NCBI RefSeq assembly: GCF_036322705.1
Contig: NZ_AP027270.1
Span: forward strand, 2,543,501 to 2,607,500
Reading direction: 5' to 3'
Source of the DNA: Maricaulis maris
GTDB lineage: Bacteria; Pseudomonadota; Alphaproteobacteria; Caulobacterales; Maricaulaceae
DNA length: 64,000 bases
Shown: piece by piece, positions 19,626-27,797 of the stretch
Layout of the letters: every line of letters begins with the position of its first letter
Position numbering within the stretch: the first letter of the stretch is position 1
Made by a program: the position numbers and the translations under genes
Notes under the pieces: model-generated
Seen by the model: only the letters and a program-made list of their open reading frames with translations
Databases searched by the model: none
What the model was told of the DNA's origin: nothing

Positions 19626-20378
19626 ATGACCTCAACAATATCCTTTGCAGCAGCTGTCCCAATCGGATCCTGGCATGCCTTCATCCCGAAGGCTTTTGAA
19701 AGCCTCGCCACCCAAGAGGTGTCCCTTGCGGTTGCGCTGCTGGATGCGTCCGGCGACGCGCGGGTTGCCCTTGCCGCCGATGAAAGCCGACTTCCTTTCG
19801 CCTATCGCCGTCATGGACCCGACAAGGGCCAGTCCGATGCGATAGACGAAGGTTGGCGCGAAACCCACGGCTCGGTTGTTTTTTGGCTAAATGGTGATGA
19901 CCGCCTGACGCCTGACGCACTCAAGCGGGTTAACGACCTGTTCGAATTCAATCCCGGCGTAGATGTTGTCTACGGTCGGTCGAATTTTATCGACGGGCGG
20001 GGGCGATGCATTGGCCACCATGATCAGATTGGGGTCATGTCAGACCTGCTCTACCGATCGAACATCATCTCACAACCGTCCTGCTTTGTGCGGCGGTCAG
20101 CGCTGAATTCCATTCAAGGCATCGACAAATCCTTACATTACGTGATGGATTGGGATTTGTGGATCCGGCTTTATAGAAATGGAGCACGATTTCTCCACAC
20201 AAATGATACCTACTCGGAGGTCTATGTCGGCAGAGACACGAAAACGGGCGCAGTGTCGCCTGACAGGTTGGCGGAAGTATTCAACTTGGTCCGTCGACAC
20301 GCCGGCTACTGGTCCGCGCTCAAATCGACCATCTCGCTCGCATCGCACACCCTTCAAACTAGGCGAAAACACGCATGA
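19626..20378 (+). CDS. Family 2 glycosyltransferase
   Basis: A 250-residue GT-A enzyme resembling glycosyltransferases acting on surface glycans. The N-terminal strand is divergent (FAAAVPIGSWHAFIP replacing the usual SIVTPSYN), but DKGQSDAIDEGW near residue 65, FWLNGDDRLTPDAL near residue 84 (the DxD-type metal site) and YVMDWDLWIRLYRNG near residue 180 (ED/W acceptor region) are clear. It overlaps the next glycosyltransferase by 4 bp (ATGA at 20375-20378), so the two are co-translated. It lies just downstream of the IS5/IS3 pair. Confidence 0.82.
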   Translation: MTSTISFAAAVPIGSWHAFIPKAFESLATQEVSLAVALLDASGDARVALAADESRLPFAYRRHGPDKGQSDAIDEGWRETHGSVVFWLNGDDRLTPDALKRVNDLFEFNPGVDVVYGRSNFIDGRGRCIGHHDQIGVMSDLLYRSNIISQPSCFVRRSALNSIQGIDKSLHYVMDWDLWIRLYRNGARFLHTNDTYSEVYVGRDTKTGAVSPDRLAEVFNLVRRHAGYWSALKSTISLASHTLQTRRKHA

Positions 20379-21586
20379 TGAACGCGGCGCTCCCCAATAT
20401 TCATCTGGTCACCCCGAACTATAACGGGGCCGACTACCTAGAAGACACGCTCCTGTCGGTTCTCGATCAGAACTACCCAAACATCCACTATGCGATCGTA
20501 GACGGGGGTAGCACCGATGGTTCGATAGATATTTTGGCGCGATATCGCGACCAGCTCTCAGAAATCGTAATCGAACCAGATGGTGGTCATGCCGATGCAT
20601 TGAACAAGGGCTTCTCGACCCCGCGCGGCGACATTATGGGCTGGATCAATTCCGACGACATTCTTTTGCCCGGTTGCCTGTCAATTGTCGGCCGGATTTT
20701 TGCCACCTACCCGGAAGTCTCATGGATCACAGGACTGCCGACAACTTGCGATCTAACCAGCAAGCTGACCTATGTCGGCCCCACCAAGCACTGGTCAAGA
20801 CTTCGCTTTCTTGCGGGCGACCACCTTTGGATCCAACAGGAATCAACCTTCTGGCGACGCAGCCTGTGGGATGAGGCGGGCGGCCTATTGGACACACGCT
20901 TCAAGGTCGCCAACGACTTTGAATTATGGTCACGCTTTTTCCGTCACGCCGACCTTCATACAGTGGAGTCCATGCTTGGCTGTTTTCGCGTCCGCGAAGG
21001 ACAGCGCTCTGACGTCGACCGAGCTCGCTATATGCGGGAGGTTGATACTGTGCTGAAACGGGAACTCGACCAGCTTGCGCCGGATTTCCGCGAAACATTC
21101 GGCAGTCTTGTACCGAGATCCCCACGCCTGTTGGAACCGGAAACACGCCTCGAATTTGAATCCGAGCTGTCCCAAGCGGACCCGCCGATCATCACCCGAC
21201 GCGGACTGCGGCGGCATGAACCGCTTCACCATCGAGATGTAGCCGAAATGGTCGCCGCCCCACGCCATCCGGTCAATCCGATTTCGAGCGTCTGGCGCGG
21301 CGTCGCGCGTCGAAACTGGCGTTTTCTGGTCGCCGGTGCAGCTCTATGTGTGACCAGCCTCCTCGCCGCCGCGACATTTGCGAATTGGGCCATCTGGATC
21401 GCCCTGGCGGCTGGGCTTGGCGCGTCGATTGGCCTGACCCTCGCCATTGCCATCAAGGTGCGGAGAATACTCCAATCGCTGATCAGATCCATCAACGACG
21501 AGCGACTGATGATCGCCAACTCCACACTCAGCAGGCATATGGCTGAGCTTGAACTCGATGAATTATACGAGCGGACTTCCGATTGA
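20375..21586 (+). CDS. Family 2 glycosyltransferase with C-terminal membrane hairpin
   Basis: A 403-residue enzyme: IHLVTPNYNGADYLEDTL near residue 10, IVDGGSTDGS near residue 40, GHADALNKGF near residue 72, GWINSDDILLPG near residue 88 (metal site) and VANDFELWSRFFRHAD near residue 180. It is the canonical GT2 partner of the preceding gene and shares its motif order. Residues 310-370 form two hydrophobic helices followed by a basic-acidic tail, which would anchor it at the inner membrane. Sugar specificity is unknown. Confidence 0.87.
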   Translation: MMNAALPNIHLVTPNYNGADYLEDTLLSVLDQNYPNIHYAIVDGGSTDGSIDILARYRDQLSEIVIEPDGGHADALNKGFSTPRGDIMGWINSDDILLPGCLSIVGRIFATYPEVSWITGLPTTCDLTSKLTYVGPTKHWSRLRFLAGDHLWIQQESTFWRRSLWDEAGGLLDTRFKVANDFELWSRFFRHADLHTVESMLGCFRVREGQRSDVDRARYMREVDTVLKRELDQLAPDFRETFGSLVPRSPRLLEPETRLEFESELSQADPPIITRRGLRRHEPLHHRDVAEMVAAPRHPVNPISSVWRGVARRNWRFLVAGAALCVTSLLAAATFANWAIWIALAAGLGASIGLTLAIAIKVRRILQSLIRSINDERLMIANSTLSRHMAELELDELYERTSD

Positions 21587-21587
21587 T

Positions 21588-21770
21588 TGACCCAGCCCCG
21601 AGAGCTGCTGCCGCGATGGAGGCATGACTATAACCACCACCGGCCTCACTCATCCCTGGGCGGGCTGGCGCCCGCAGCGTGCCGGTCGCTCGAGCTAAGC
21701 AGGGGCTCCGCTCCCGGCACCCTCGCCAGATCGCAAACCGTGGACTATCAAAGCATCAGACTCTCAAAAT
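21588..21770 (+). pseudogene. Remnant of an IS3-family OrfB (C-terminal 60 codons)
   Basis: The frame reads PRELLPRWRHDYNHHRPHSS LGGLAPA, the end of the rve-type transposase of IS3 relatives, with no upstream catalytic core. It abuts the stop of the glycosyltransferase at 21586, so only the 3' end of an old element remains. It marks a former insertion or deletion boundary between the glycosyltransferases and the acyltransferase. Confidence 0.75.
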
Positions 21771-21938
21771 AAACGAGGGAGCCGAAGGGCTCAGGTCAGG
21801 GGCGATATAAATTCGGTTACACCTTCAATCGTCGCTCGTCACGGGCAACGACGGTGTCCAAGATGGAAATGAAATCGAGCGCGCAGTTTCGCTATAAGAA
21901 TGTCGAATTCGTTAGACAAATAAATACAAGGCCCATCA

Positions 21939-24302
21939 ATGATGCGAACCACCTCTAATTACATTCCCGCATTGGATGGATTACGCGCAGTTTCGATTAT
22001 TTTGGTATTGGTTTTTCACCTCAACAAAAACTACTTGCCTGGTGGTTTTATAGGGGTAGATATATTCTTTGTAATATCCGGATACATTATTTCTCGTCAC
22101 ATAATAAATGAGCGCACCACTAAATTTTTCAATTTCAGTAAATTCTACTGGAGACGTGTAACGCGTCTGGTGCCTGCAGCGACCGTCACGGCGCTTATTA
22201 CCTACATCGCCTCTTTGCATGTTTTCGGTTCAGATCGCACCGCTGAACTCACTGGGTCATTCGCGACCTCGACGCTGTGGACCTCAAACATCTACTATTA
22301 CTTCAATATTGGATATTTTGACACAATTTCATCAAGCAATCCGTTTTTGCACTACTGGTCGCTATCAGTTGAAGAACAATTTTACCTTGCTTGGCCAGCA
22401 CTTATCGTCTTTGCCGTAGGAGTCAAATTTTACCGGTATGCATTACTGTTCATTGCATCCCTAGCTTTTGCGGCGATCCTGTTTTCGTTTGATCCGCAAG
22501 CCATGTTCTACCTGATGCCCGCTAGGGTCTTTCAGTTCGCCGCCGGCGCATCGATCGCGTGCGCACACTTTTACCGTCAGGCTTGGTTCGAATCGGGAAA
22601 CGGGGCCGCCAGTGCTGCCGGATTCGTCTCCCTTGTCATCATGGTCGGCAGTGCCGTTTTCGCCTCCGGTGAAGACTATAACTTCATTATCGCCGCGCTC
22701 GCCCCGACGGTCGGCGCATCGATTTTTATTCTCTATGTCAACACCGTACCGCTTAGCCTCACCATCGGTTCAAGCTGGTTCACCTGGATCGGCAAACGCG
22801 CCTACAGCATCTACCTGGTTCATTGGCCGATCATGGTGTTCGCCTCATTCTACCTTGGCCCCAACAAACCGATTGTCATCGATGCGCTGATTCTCCTCGC
22901 CTGCTTCGCCGCCGCTGACCTGTTGTACCATCAGGTCGAAACGCCCTTGCGCCAGTACGGGCGCAAGTTTGGCGACCGGACCGGAAAGGCGATTGGGCTG
23001 AGCTTGGCATCGCTCGCTACAATTACCGCCGTCGCCCTGGCCTATTCGGCCTTTTTCCTGCAACGGAATGCGGCGGATGGCGGTCCCGTTGCCGCCACGC
23101 CTTCCGTCAGCGAGCAACAAATCGCGGATACAGGCGCGACACCAGCGGAAAGCAGCAATGAGATCGAGTTCGGTGCAAACCACTTCACCCAATTGGCTGG
23201 AGAGATCAGTGCGCGCCGCTACAGGCAGGGGCGCATCTCGCGGGGTTGCCATCTTCCCTATGGCGAACCGTTCGATCAGTTTATGGTCGACGCTTGCCTG
23301 CCCACACTACCAGCGGGGCAGAAGGTGATATTGATTGGGGACAGCTATGGCGCAGAAACCATACCATTAATCGAGACTTGGATAGCGCCGGACCAATTGA
23401 TCAGCGCCGTCAGTGGAGGTTGCCTGCCTATCTACCCGGAGCCGGGTGTCGCGAGCCGCCCGCAAAGCTGCCAGGAATTGAATCGCTACCGATATGATGT
23501 CTTGGCAAGCCGTGAGGACGTTACCGCAGTCGTGCTCGTCAGCAACTGGCGACATTGGCGTGCGATCAATATCGAAAGTACGATTGAATACATCACGTCG
23601 CTTGGAAAGCAGGTCTTCGTGATCGGCGCGCGCCCTCAATACTCCGAAAGCATCCCAGGGTTGCTTGACTCGCCCATAGGATCACAAGTCTACCAGGATC
23701 TTAGCCGCTATCACATGTACGATCCCCATGAGAAAAATGCCCTCCTTGAGGACATTGTCGGCCGGTTCGACGGGGCCTTTTTCATGGATGTCCTGCCGGC
23801 ATTTTGCACGGACACCTGCCCGGCTCTCTTCGGCGATCAACAGCTCATCTACATGGACGCCGCGCATACAGGACCGGATTTCGCGCAGCAGATCGCGCAG
23901 CAAATCGAACTGAATCAGCCAGACGTGATCGCCGCGCTGCGCGGGTCGGTCGGCCAACCGGACACCCCCGCACTGCCAGCGAGAACCGGAACGGTCAGCC
24001 CCATCCTGGCTCTTCGCTTGGAGTGCGCAGCGATCAATGAGGACCTGCCCGCCGCGACGCGGACATTCCAGGCCCCGCTAACCAACGGCGCATTCAGCTT
24101 CCAGATTGGCACCCCATCCGACGATCGATATGAGCGCTGGAGGGGCGTTATCGATGCCGATGGCCGATTAACCATCGAGGGCGAGTACATCGAAGGTGCT
24201 GGTGGGATCAAACCGGTTCGGCTTGAAGGTAGGTATCGCCCAGGACAATTGTCAGCGAGTGGCAACCGCGGCATTCGTCTATGTGATCTTTTCATCGATT
24301 GA
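21939..24302 (+). CDS. OafA/YrhL-type acyltransferase with SGNH domain and extra C-terminal domain
   Basis: A 787-residue integral membrane O-acyltransferase. Residues 8-350 hold about ten membrane spans with IPALDGLRAVSI, FFVISGYIIS and HYWSLSVEEQFYLAWP, the acyltransferase-3 signatures. Residues about 440-660 form a periplasmic SGNH hydrolase-like domain with GDSYGAET (nucleophile Ser) and YMDAAHTG (His). A further 100 residues (about 690-787) form a beta-rich domain not usual in the family. It likely acetylates a surface glycan. The first 600 bp are clearly AT-richer than the surroundings, suggesting separate transfer. It ends 24 bp before a 35-bp-arm palindrome. Confidence 0.9.
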   Translation: MMRTTSNYIPALDGLRAVSIILVLVFHLNKNYLPGGFIGVDIFFVISGYIISRHIINERTTKFFNFSKFYWRRVTRLVPAATVTALITYIASLHVFGSDRTAELTGSFATSTLWTSNIYYYFNIGYFDTISSSNPFLHYWSLSVEEQFYLAWPALIVFAVGVKFYRYALLFIASLAFAAILFSFDPQAMFYLMPARVFQFAAGASIACAHFYRQAWFESGNGAASAAGFVSLVIMVGSAVFASGEDYNFIIAALAPTVGASIFILYVNTVPLSLTIGSSWFTWIGKRAYSIYLVHWPIMVFASFYLGPNKPIVIDALILLACFAAADLLYHQVETPLRQYGRKFGDRTGKAIGLSLASLATITAVALAYSAFFLQRNAADGGPVAATPSVSEQQIADTGATPAESSNEIEFGANHFTQLAGEISARRYRQGRISRGCHLPYGEPFDQFMVDACLPTLPAGQKVILIGDSYGAETIPLIETWIAPDQLISAVSGGCLPIYPEPGVASRPQSCQELNRYRYDVLASREDVTAVVLVSNWRHWRAINIESTIEYITSLGKQVFVIGARPQYSESIPGLLDSPIGSQVYQDLSRYHMYDPHEKNALLEDIVGRFDGAFFMDVLPAFCTDTCPALFGDQQLIYMDAAHTGPDFAQQIAQQIELNQPDVIAALRGSVGQPDTPALPARTGTVSPILALRLECAAINEDLPAATRTFQAPLTNGAFSFQIGTPSDDRYERWRGVIDADGRLTIEGEYIEGAGGIKPVRLEGRYRPGQLSASGNRGIRLCDLFID

Positions 24303-24326
24303 ACAGACCGGTGAGTCGCACTCGCT

Positions 24327-24414
24327 AGAGCAGATTCTGATCATTCGGGCTCATACCCTGCGGCGATGAAGTAGTTGCGGCAGGGTATGAGCCCGAATGA
24401 TCAGAATCTGCTCT
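24327..24414. repeat. Perfect 35-bp inverted repeat (hairpin)
   Basis: Arms 24327-24361 and 24380-24414 are perfect reverse complements over 35 bp (starting AGAGCAGATTCTGATC) around an 18-base loop. It lies between the convergent acyltransferase and FkbM methyltransferase genes, and the right arm includes the last codons and stop of the latter. It may be a bidirectional terminator, a MITE-like element, or two abutting ends of a lost insertion sequence; no T-run follows either arm. Confidence 0.85.
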
Positions 24415-24510
24415 GAACGAACTTCGGATTTTCCGCAACCACGGCGCCGTCCCCGAGCTGTATCTTGCCATAGGGTGTTTCGCACAAACGCCCACGCTCA
24501 TAGTCCATTC
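24401..24510 (-). pseudogene. FkbM-type methyltransferase, 3' fragment
   Basis: Reading leftward from the 8-bp duplication at 24503-24510, the frame gives YERGRLCETPYGKIQLGDG then AVVAENPKFVQSRF and a TGA at 24401-24403. This continues exactly the frame of the 5' fragment at 30283-31035, which breaks off at RIRMD. The two fragments are the halves of one gene of about 284 codons, separated by the 5772-bp IS66-ended insertion. Confidence 0.85.
24503..24510. repeat. 8-bp target-site duplication, left copy
   Basis: GTCCATTC directly adjoins the IS66-type left end at 24511 and is identical to 30283-30290 beyond the right end. Eight-bp duplications are the rule for IS66 elements. Confidence 0.92.
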
Positions 24511-24583
24511 GTAACCGTCCGGCCAACCCGCCCTACCGATGACGCTGGGCCTGTCTTACGCTCAGTTTCGCTGAGCGTAAGAC
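24511..24583. mobile_element. IS66 left-end relic
   Basis: These 73 bp match the left end of the complete IS66 at 27747-27819: 27 identical terminal bp, a 13-bp divergent block, then an identical 33-bp stretch containing a 13-bp-stem hairpin (24553-24583). No transposase coding sequence remains. The divergent block shows it came from a related but different copy. Confidence 0.88.
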
Positions 24584-24593
24584 GTAAGACCGC

Positions 24594-25283
24594 ATGTCCT
24601 TTCCAACCAGCTGCAGCCTTATCGAACGCGTCCGCAACTCGCTGATCAATGCGCAAGGCGTGCTTCAGGATATCGCGCGTCAGCGGCTGGAACGCGAACG
24701 CCAGTTGAGTGAAGTACGCCACCAGGTAACCCAGTTGCCTACCCGGCGCGATCTCGAACTGTCCCGGGCGCGAGACAGCGTAACGGCACTGGAGCAGGCC
24801 CGGCGCGATCTCGAACGCGCAGCCGGGTACACGATTTCCGCCCCGATCGCCGGCCGCGTGACGTCCGTCCAGGCCTCGATCGGGCTGGCAGTCCGACCCG
24901 AGCTGCCATTGGCCGCCTTGGTGCCGGAGGGTGAGGTCCTGCGGGCCCACCTCCTGGTGCCGACCAGCGCGGCGGGATTCGTCGAACCCGGCCAGGCCGT
25001 CCGGTTGCGGATCGATGCGTTCAACTACCAGCGTTTTGGAACGGTGGAGGGCCACGTGGCCGACCTTTCAACCTCGGCCCTGTCTCCGAGCGAGCTCGCC
25101 GCGCCGATCTCCGTCCAGGCACCGGTTTATCGGCTCAGCGTGGATCTCGCCCGGCAGAGTGTCTCGGCCTATGGCTCCTCCCAGCCGCTCCAGCCCGGCA
25201 TGACGCTAAGCGCCGATGTGATCGTGGACGAACGTCCGCTGTGGCGATGGGTAATGGACCCGGTGCTAGCGGTGCGAAACTAG
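24594..25283 (+). pseudogene. HlyD-family membrane fusion protein, 3' part only
   Basis: A 229-codon open frame encoding the second half of a periplasmic adaptor for ABC-type peptide/protein export. Residues 10-80 are the returning coiled-coil arm; YTISAPIAGRVTSVQ near residue 81 is the biotinyl-lipoyl half-motif; residues 110-220 are the beta-barrel domain ending in the near-membrane WVMDP. Family members are about 400 residues with an N-terminal membrane helix, which is missing: the frame begins 10 bp after the IS66 relic. It therefore looks cut off by the IS66 end. The type resembles adaptors of bacteriocin-like exporters (RaxA/CvaA class), matching the double-glycine peptide at 26441-26731. 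Confidence 0.8.
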
Positions 25284-25484
25284 CGAAGCTTCGGATGTCG
25301 AGCAGATTGCAATTCCGGCGGCGCCGCCTCAGTGCTCTTCGAAACGAGCTGACAACGTGCGCGAGGAGAAAGCCCGCCTGTCCCTGATCGGTCACAATGA
25401 TTTTGAAGAGCGTTTCCGGTACACTGCAACATACATAGTATCCTCTTCGTCAAAGATCGTGACCAAGGGATTTTTCTTGTGCCA

Positions 25485-26363
25485 CTAATCAGCCTCTTCA
25501 ACACATAGACCTATCGTCGAGCGAGCGATTTTCTCTCCTTCTAGGATGACTTGGCTGTCAGGCAACGGATGTCGGAGATTCATACCGCCTACGAACGACC
25601 ACTGCGCTACCATGCGATCCGGCAATGTTTCATCGTAGAGCTGGACGGTTGCTTGTTCATGATCGTCGCCACGCCATCGTTGGAGCGTTTCGGCTAAAGG
25701 CAACCAGTACTGGTGAGTACTCTCGAACGCTGTACGTCCGTTCGCGACCAATGATATGACACCATCGTTGATCGCTCCGGCACAAATTGGCTCCACTAGA
25801 GCGGTGCTTTCTAAATGAAATCTCCACGGGATTGTCGCCGCCAATTGAAAACTTCTCTCGAACTCTGCTCCGACATCTGCGACAGCCCGATGCTCTGCCT
25901 GCGCCCACTCAGCGGTGCGCCGAATGAGCTCCAGCCGATATCCTAATGTGGAGTGAGCAACGAAGATCGCTCGCTCGCGGAGCACCGCTTTGTTCGCTCC
26001 TACGTAAAGCTCGACGCACGCCGAGATGCATATGCCGTCGAACGCCACCGCAATGGCTTTACTATTGATCTGCTCAACTATCGTATTGATCAGAATGCCA
26101 TCACCGCCCGTACTTCTGACAGTGAGGAACTCAAGCTCACCTGGTTCAAGCGAAACTAGGAAGTCGCTTGCAGTGCGCCCAAGGACACCACAGAGCATGC
26201 CCTCCTGGCCGGATTGCCAGATCTGGGGTGGGCTTGCTCGAGGGTCACATTCTGCATCGTGTTGCGATGGCAGTAGAGCAGTGAATTCCTCTGCAGCGGG
26301 AGTATCACATCCCCAACAAAACACTGCAGAAATAATGATCCAAAATCGGGCCATGGAAGGCAT
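25485..26363 (-). CDS. Predicted exported ClpP-like protein (COG3904-like)
   Basis: About 292 residues. The N-terminus MPSMARFWIIISAVFCWGC is a signal sequence, possibly a lipoprotein signal with the Cys at residue 19, though the box is imperfect. The core STGGDGILINTIVEQI (near residue 83), then FDGICISACVELYVGANKAV and FVAHSTLGYR, follows the pattern of ClpP/crotonase-fold predicted periplasmic proteases: a GG strand-loop, a Ser in the S-A-C turn, and a His about 30 residues later. Catalysis is unproven. The start is uncertain (ATG 26363 or 26354; a GTG at 26399 is also open). It lies downstream of the double-glycine peptide gene and probably in its transcript, so it could be a processing, immunity or companion factor. 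Confidence 0.68.
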   Translation of the reverse strand: MPSMARFWIIISAVFCWGCDTPAAEEFTALLPSQHDAECDPRASPPQIWQSGQEGMLCGVLGRTASDFLVSLEPGELEFLTVRSTGGDGILINTIVEQINSKAIAVAFDGICISACVELYVGANKAVLRERAIFVAHSTLGYRLELIRRTAEWAQAEHRAVADVGAEFERSFQLAATIPWRFHLESTALVEPICAGAINDGVISLVANGRTAFESTHQYWLPLAETLQRWRGDDHEQATVQLYDETLPDRMVAQWSFVGGMNLRHPLPDSQVILEGEKIARSTIGLCVEEAD

Positions 26364-26380
26364 TATCACATCAATTTGGA

Positions 26381-26411
26381 AGCGGGCGCCGCGTGTCACG
26401 CGGCGCCCGCT
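26381..26411 (-). terminator. Strong hairpin between the peptide gene and the ClpP-like gene
   Basis: AGCGGGCGCCGCG (26381-26393) and CGCGGCGCCCGCT (26399-26411) form a perfect 13-bp stem with a 5-base loop, 30 bp after the peptide stop. There is no T-run, so partial termination or 3'-end protection giving more peptide mRNA than downstream mRNA is plausible. Confidence 0.6.
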
Positions 26412-26440
26412 CAGATTTCAGCAGAAACACCAGTCGAGGA

Positions 26441-26731
26441 CTAGTTTCCTTCGGTCTCGTTATCACGTGCGTGCATACAAATGCCTGCGGTTATCGCGGG
26501 ATCGCCGCCCAGCGCGGTGAGAATAGCGCAGGCTGTAATAGCAGTTAACCCGCCTTCATCATTGTCCCCTTGACCCCCACCAATTTCCGGCTCGATAAGA
26601 TCCCGATTGTCCTCAATCGGAGGAAACGGCCCCGGATTGTCTGGGTCGGGTCCATCGGGATTGTCGGGCGGATTACCATCGTAATATCCACCAGCCACGT
26701 AGTCCATTTCCGCTACGGTCAGTACACGCAT
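26441..26731 (-). CDS. Double-glycine-leader secreted peptide (bacteriocin/microcin-like), unrecognised family
   Basis: A 96-residue precursor. The first 15 residues, MRVLTVAEMDYVAGG, match the double-glycine leader consensus at every key place: Leu -12, Glu -8, hydrophobic -7, Val -4, Gly -2 and -1. Such leaders are cut by C39-peptidase ABC exporters. The 81-residue mature part has an acidic Asp/Asn/Pro/Gly-rich half (YYDGNPPDNPDGPDPDNPG) and a hydrophobic Gly/Ala half with two Cys (TACAIL and GICMH), suggesting a membrane-active or disulfide-linked peptide. AAGGAGG stands 7 bases before the ATG. No exporter ATPase is present, but a HlyD-type adaptor fragment lies 1.2 kb away. Target and activity are unknown. 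Confidence 0.75.
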   Translation of the reverse strand: MRVLTVAEMDYVAGGYYDGNPPDNPDGPDPDNPGPFPPIEDNRDLIEPEIGGGQGDNDEGGLTAITACAILTALGGDPAITAGICMHARDNETEGN

Positions 26732-26959
26732 AGGGTCCTCCTTTTAAGCATGCCATCTCAGACTGCCGCTTAGGTTGTTTCGTGTCCAGAAAAAATCGAG
26801 AGAATATTGCTTCCGCCGATTCAAGGAGAGCGCTTCCGTGGCGAAATGGTTTCATTCACAACTACTGGTCATTGGGCAAGCGTTGCAGCAGCTTGCCGTC
26901 AGTTACAATCGACTAGGGCCGTGGCCAGACGCTAATGAGCCGGGACGAGCTGGCCCTCC

Positions 26960-27746
26960 AAAACCGTCCGGTGAACCCGCCCTGCCGGTGAAGAGCGGCC
27001 TCGCCTACGCTCAGGCTCGCTGAGCGTAGGTCCAGGGCAGGAGGTCGTCGAGAAGGGTGATTTTGGTGTCGGCGATGCGGGCGAGCACGTCGGTGAGCCA
27101 GGCCTGGGGATCGACGCCGTTGAGTTTGGCGGTCTCGATCAGGGTGTAGAGGCAAGCTGCTGCGTGGCCGCCCTTCATCGAGCCGGCGAACAGAAAGTTC
27201 TTGCGGCCCAGGGCGACCGGGCGCATGGCGCGCTCGGCAGCGTTGTTGTCCAGTTCCGTGACGCCATGCGCCAGCCACGGCTCAAGCCGCTTCATGCGCG
27301 TGAGGGCATAGCGGATCGCCGCGGCGAGAGGCGTCTTACCGGATATCCGGGTCAGTTGGGTCGCGAGCCAGGTGTCGAACGCCTCGAAGATCGGCCGCGA
27401 CCGGGCCTGTCTCACCGCGGCGCGCTCGTCCAGCGGCTTGCCGCGGATGGCCTTCTCGATGGCGTAGAGCCGGGCGATGCGCTGGATGGCCTCTTCGGCG
27501 ATCGCCGAGCCGGAGGCCTTGTGCACGTCGACGAACTTGCGCCGGATATGCGCCATGCAGGCGACTTCGGTAATCTCGCCGGTGTCGTAGAGCGCGTTGA
27601 ATCCGGCATAGCCGTCGGCATGCATGAAGCCTCTATATCCCGCCAGGTGCTCGACCGGGTGCTCGCCCTTCCTGTCCGGGGTGAAGCGATAATAGGCCGC
27701 CGGCGGCGCCTCACCGGCCCAGGCCCGCTCGTCGCGCACATAGGTC
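26960..27746 (-). mobile_element. Truncated IS66-family element (copy 1)
   Basis: The left end is degenerate: AAAACCGTCCGGTGAACCC from 26960, with the terminal GT replaced. It runs through the 3' part of a tnpC until cut by the left end of IS66 copy 2 at 27747. The missing half is not on the far side of copy 2, so a deletion or recombination followed the insertion. Confidence 0.82.
27011..27746 (-). pseudogene. IS66 TnpC transposase, C-terminal fragment
   Basis: Codes for the last 245 or so residues of TnpC: YVRDERAWAGEAPP, HADGYAGFNALY, CMAHIRRKFVDV, NNAAERAMRPVALGRKNFLF and the AWLTDVLARIADTK tail. It is about 80% identical by eye to the matching part of the complete TnpC at 27798-29369. 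The N-terminal half is absent, so it is not a functional transposase. Confidence 0.87.
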
Positions 27747-27797
27747 GTAACCGTCCGGCCAACCCGCCCTACCAGGGGCGACGCACCTGTCTTACGC

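Noticed and set aside
19530-21905. Shared promoter element (GCAGTTTCGC followed by an AT-rich tract) before the genes at 19626 and 21939
   Set aside because: Similarity of about 15 bp with mismatches; too weak without more copies.
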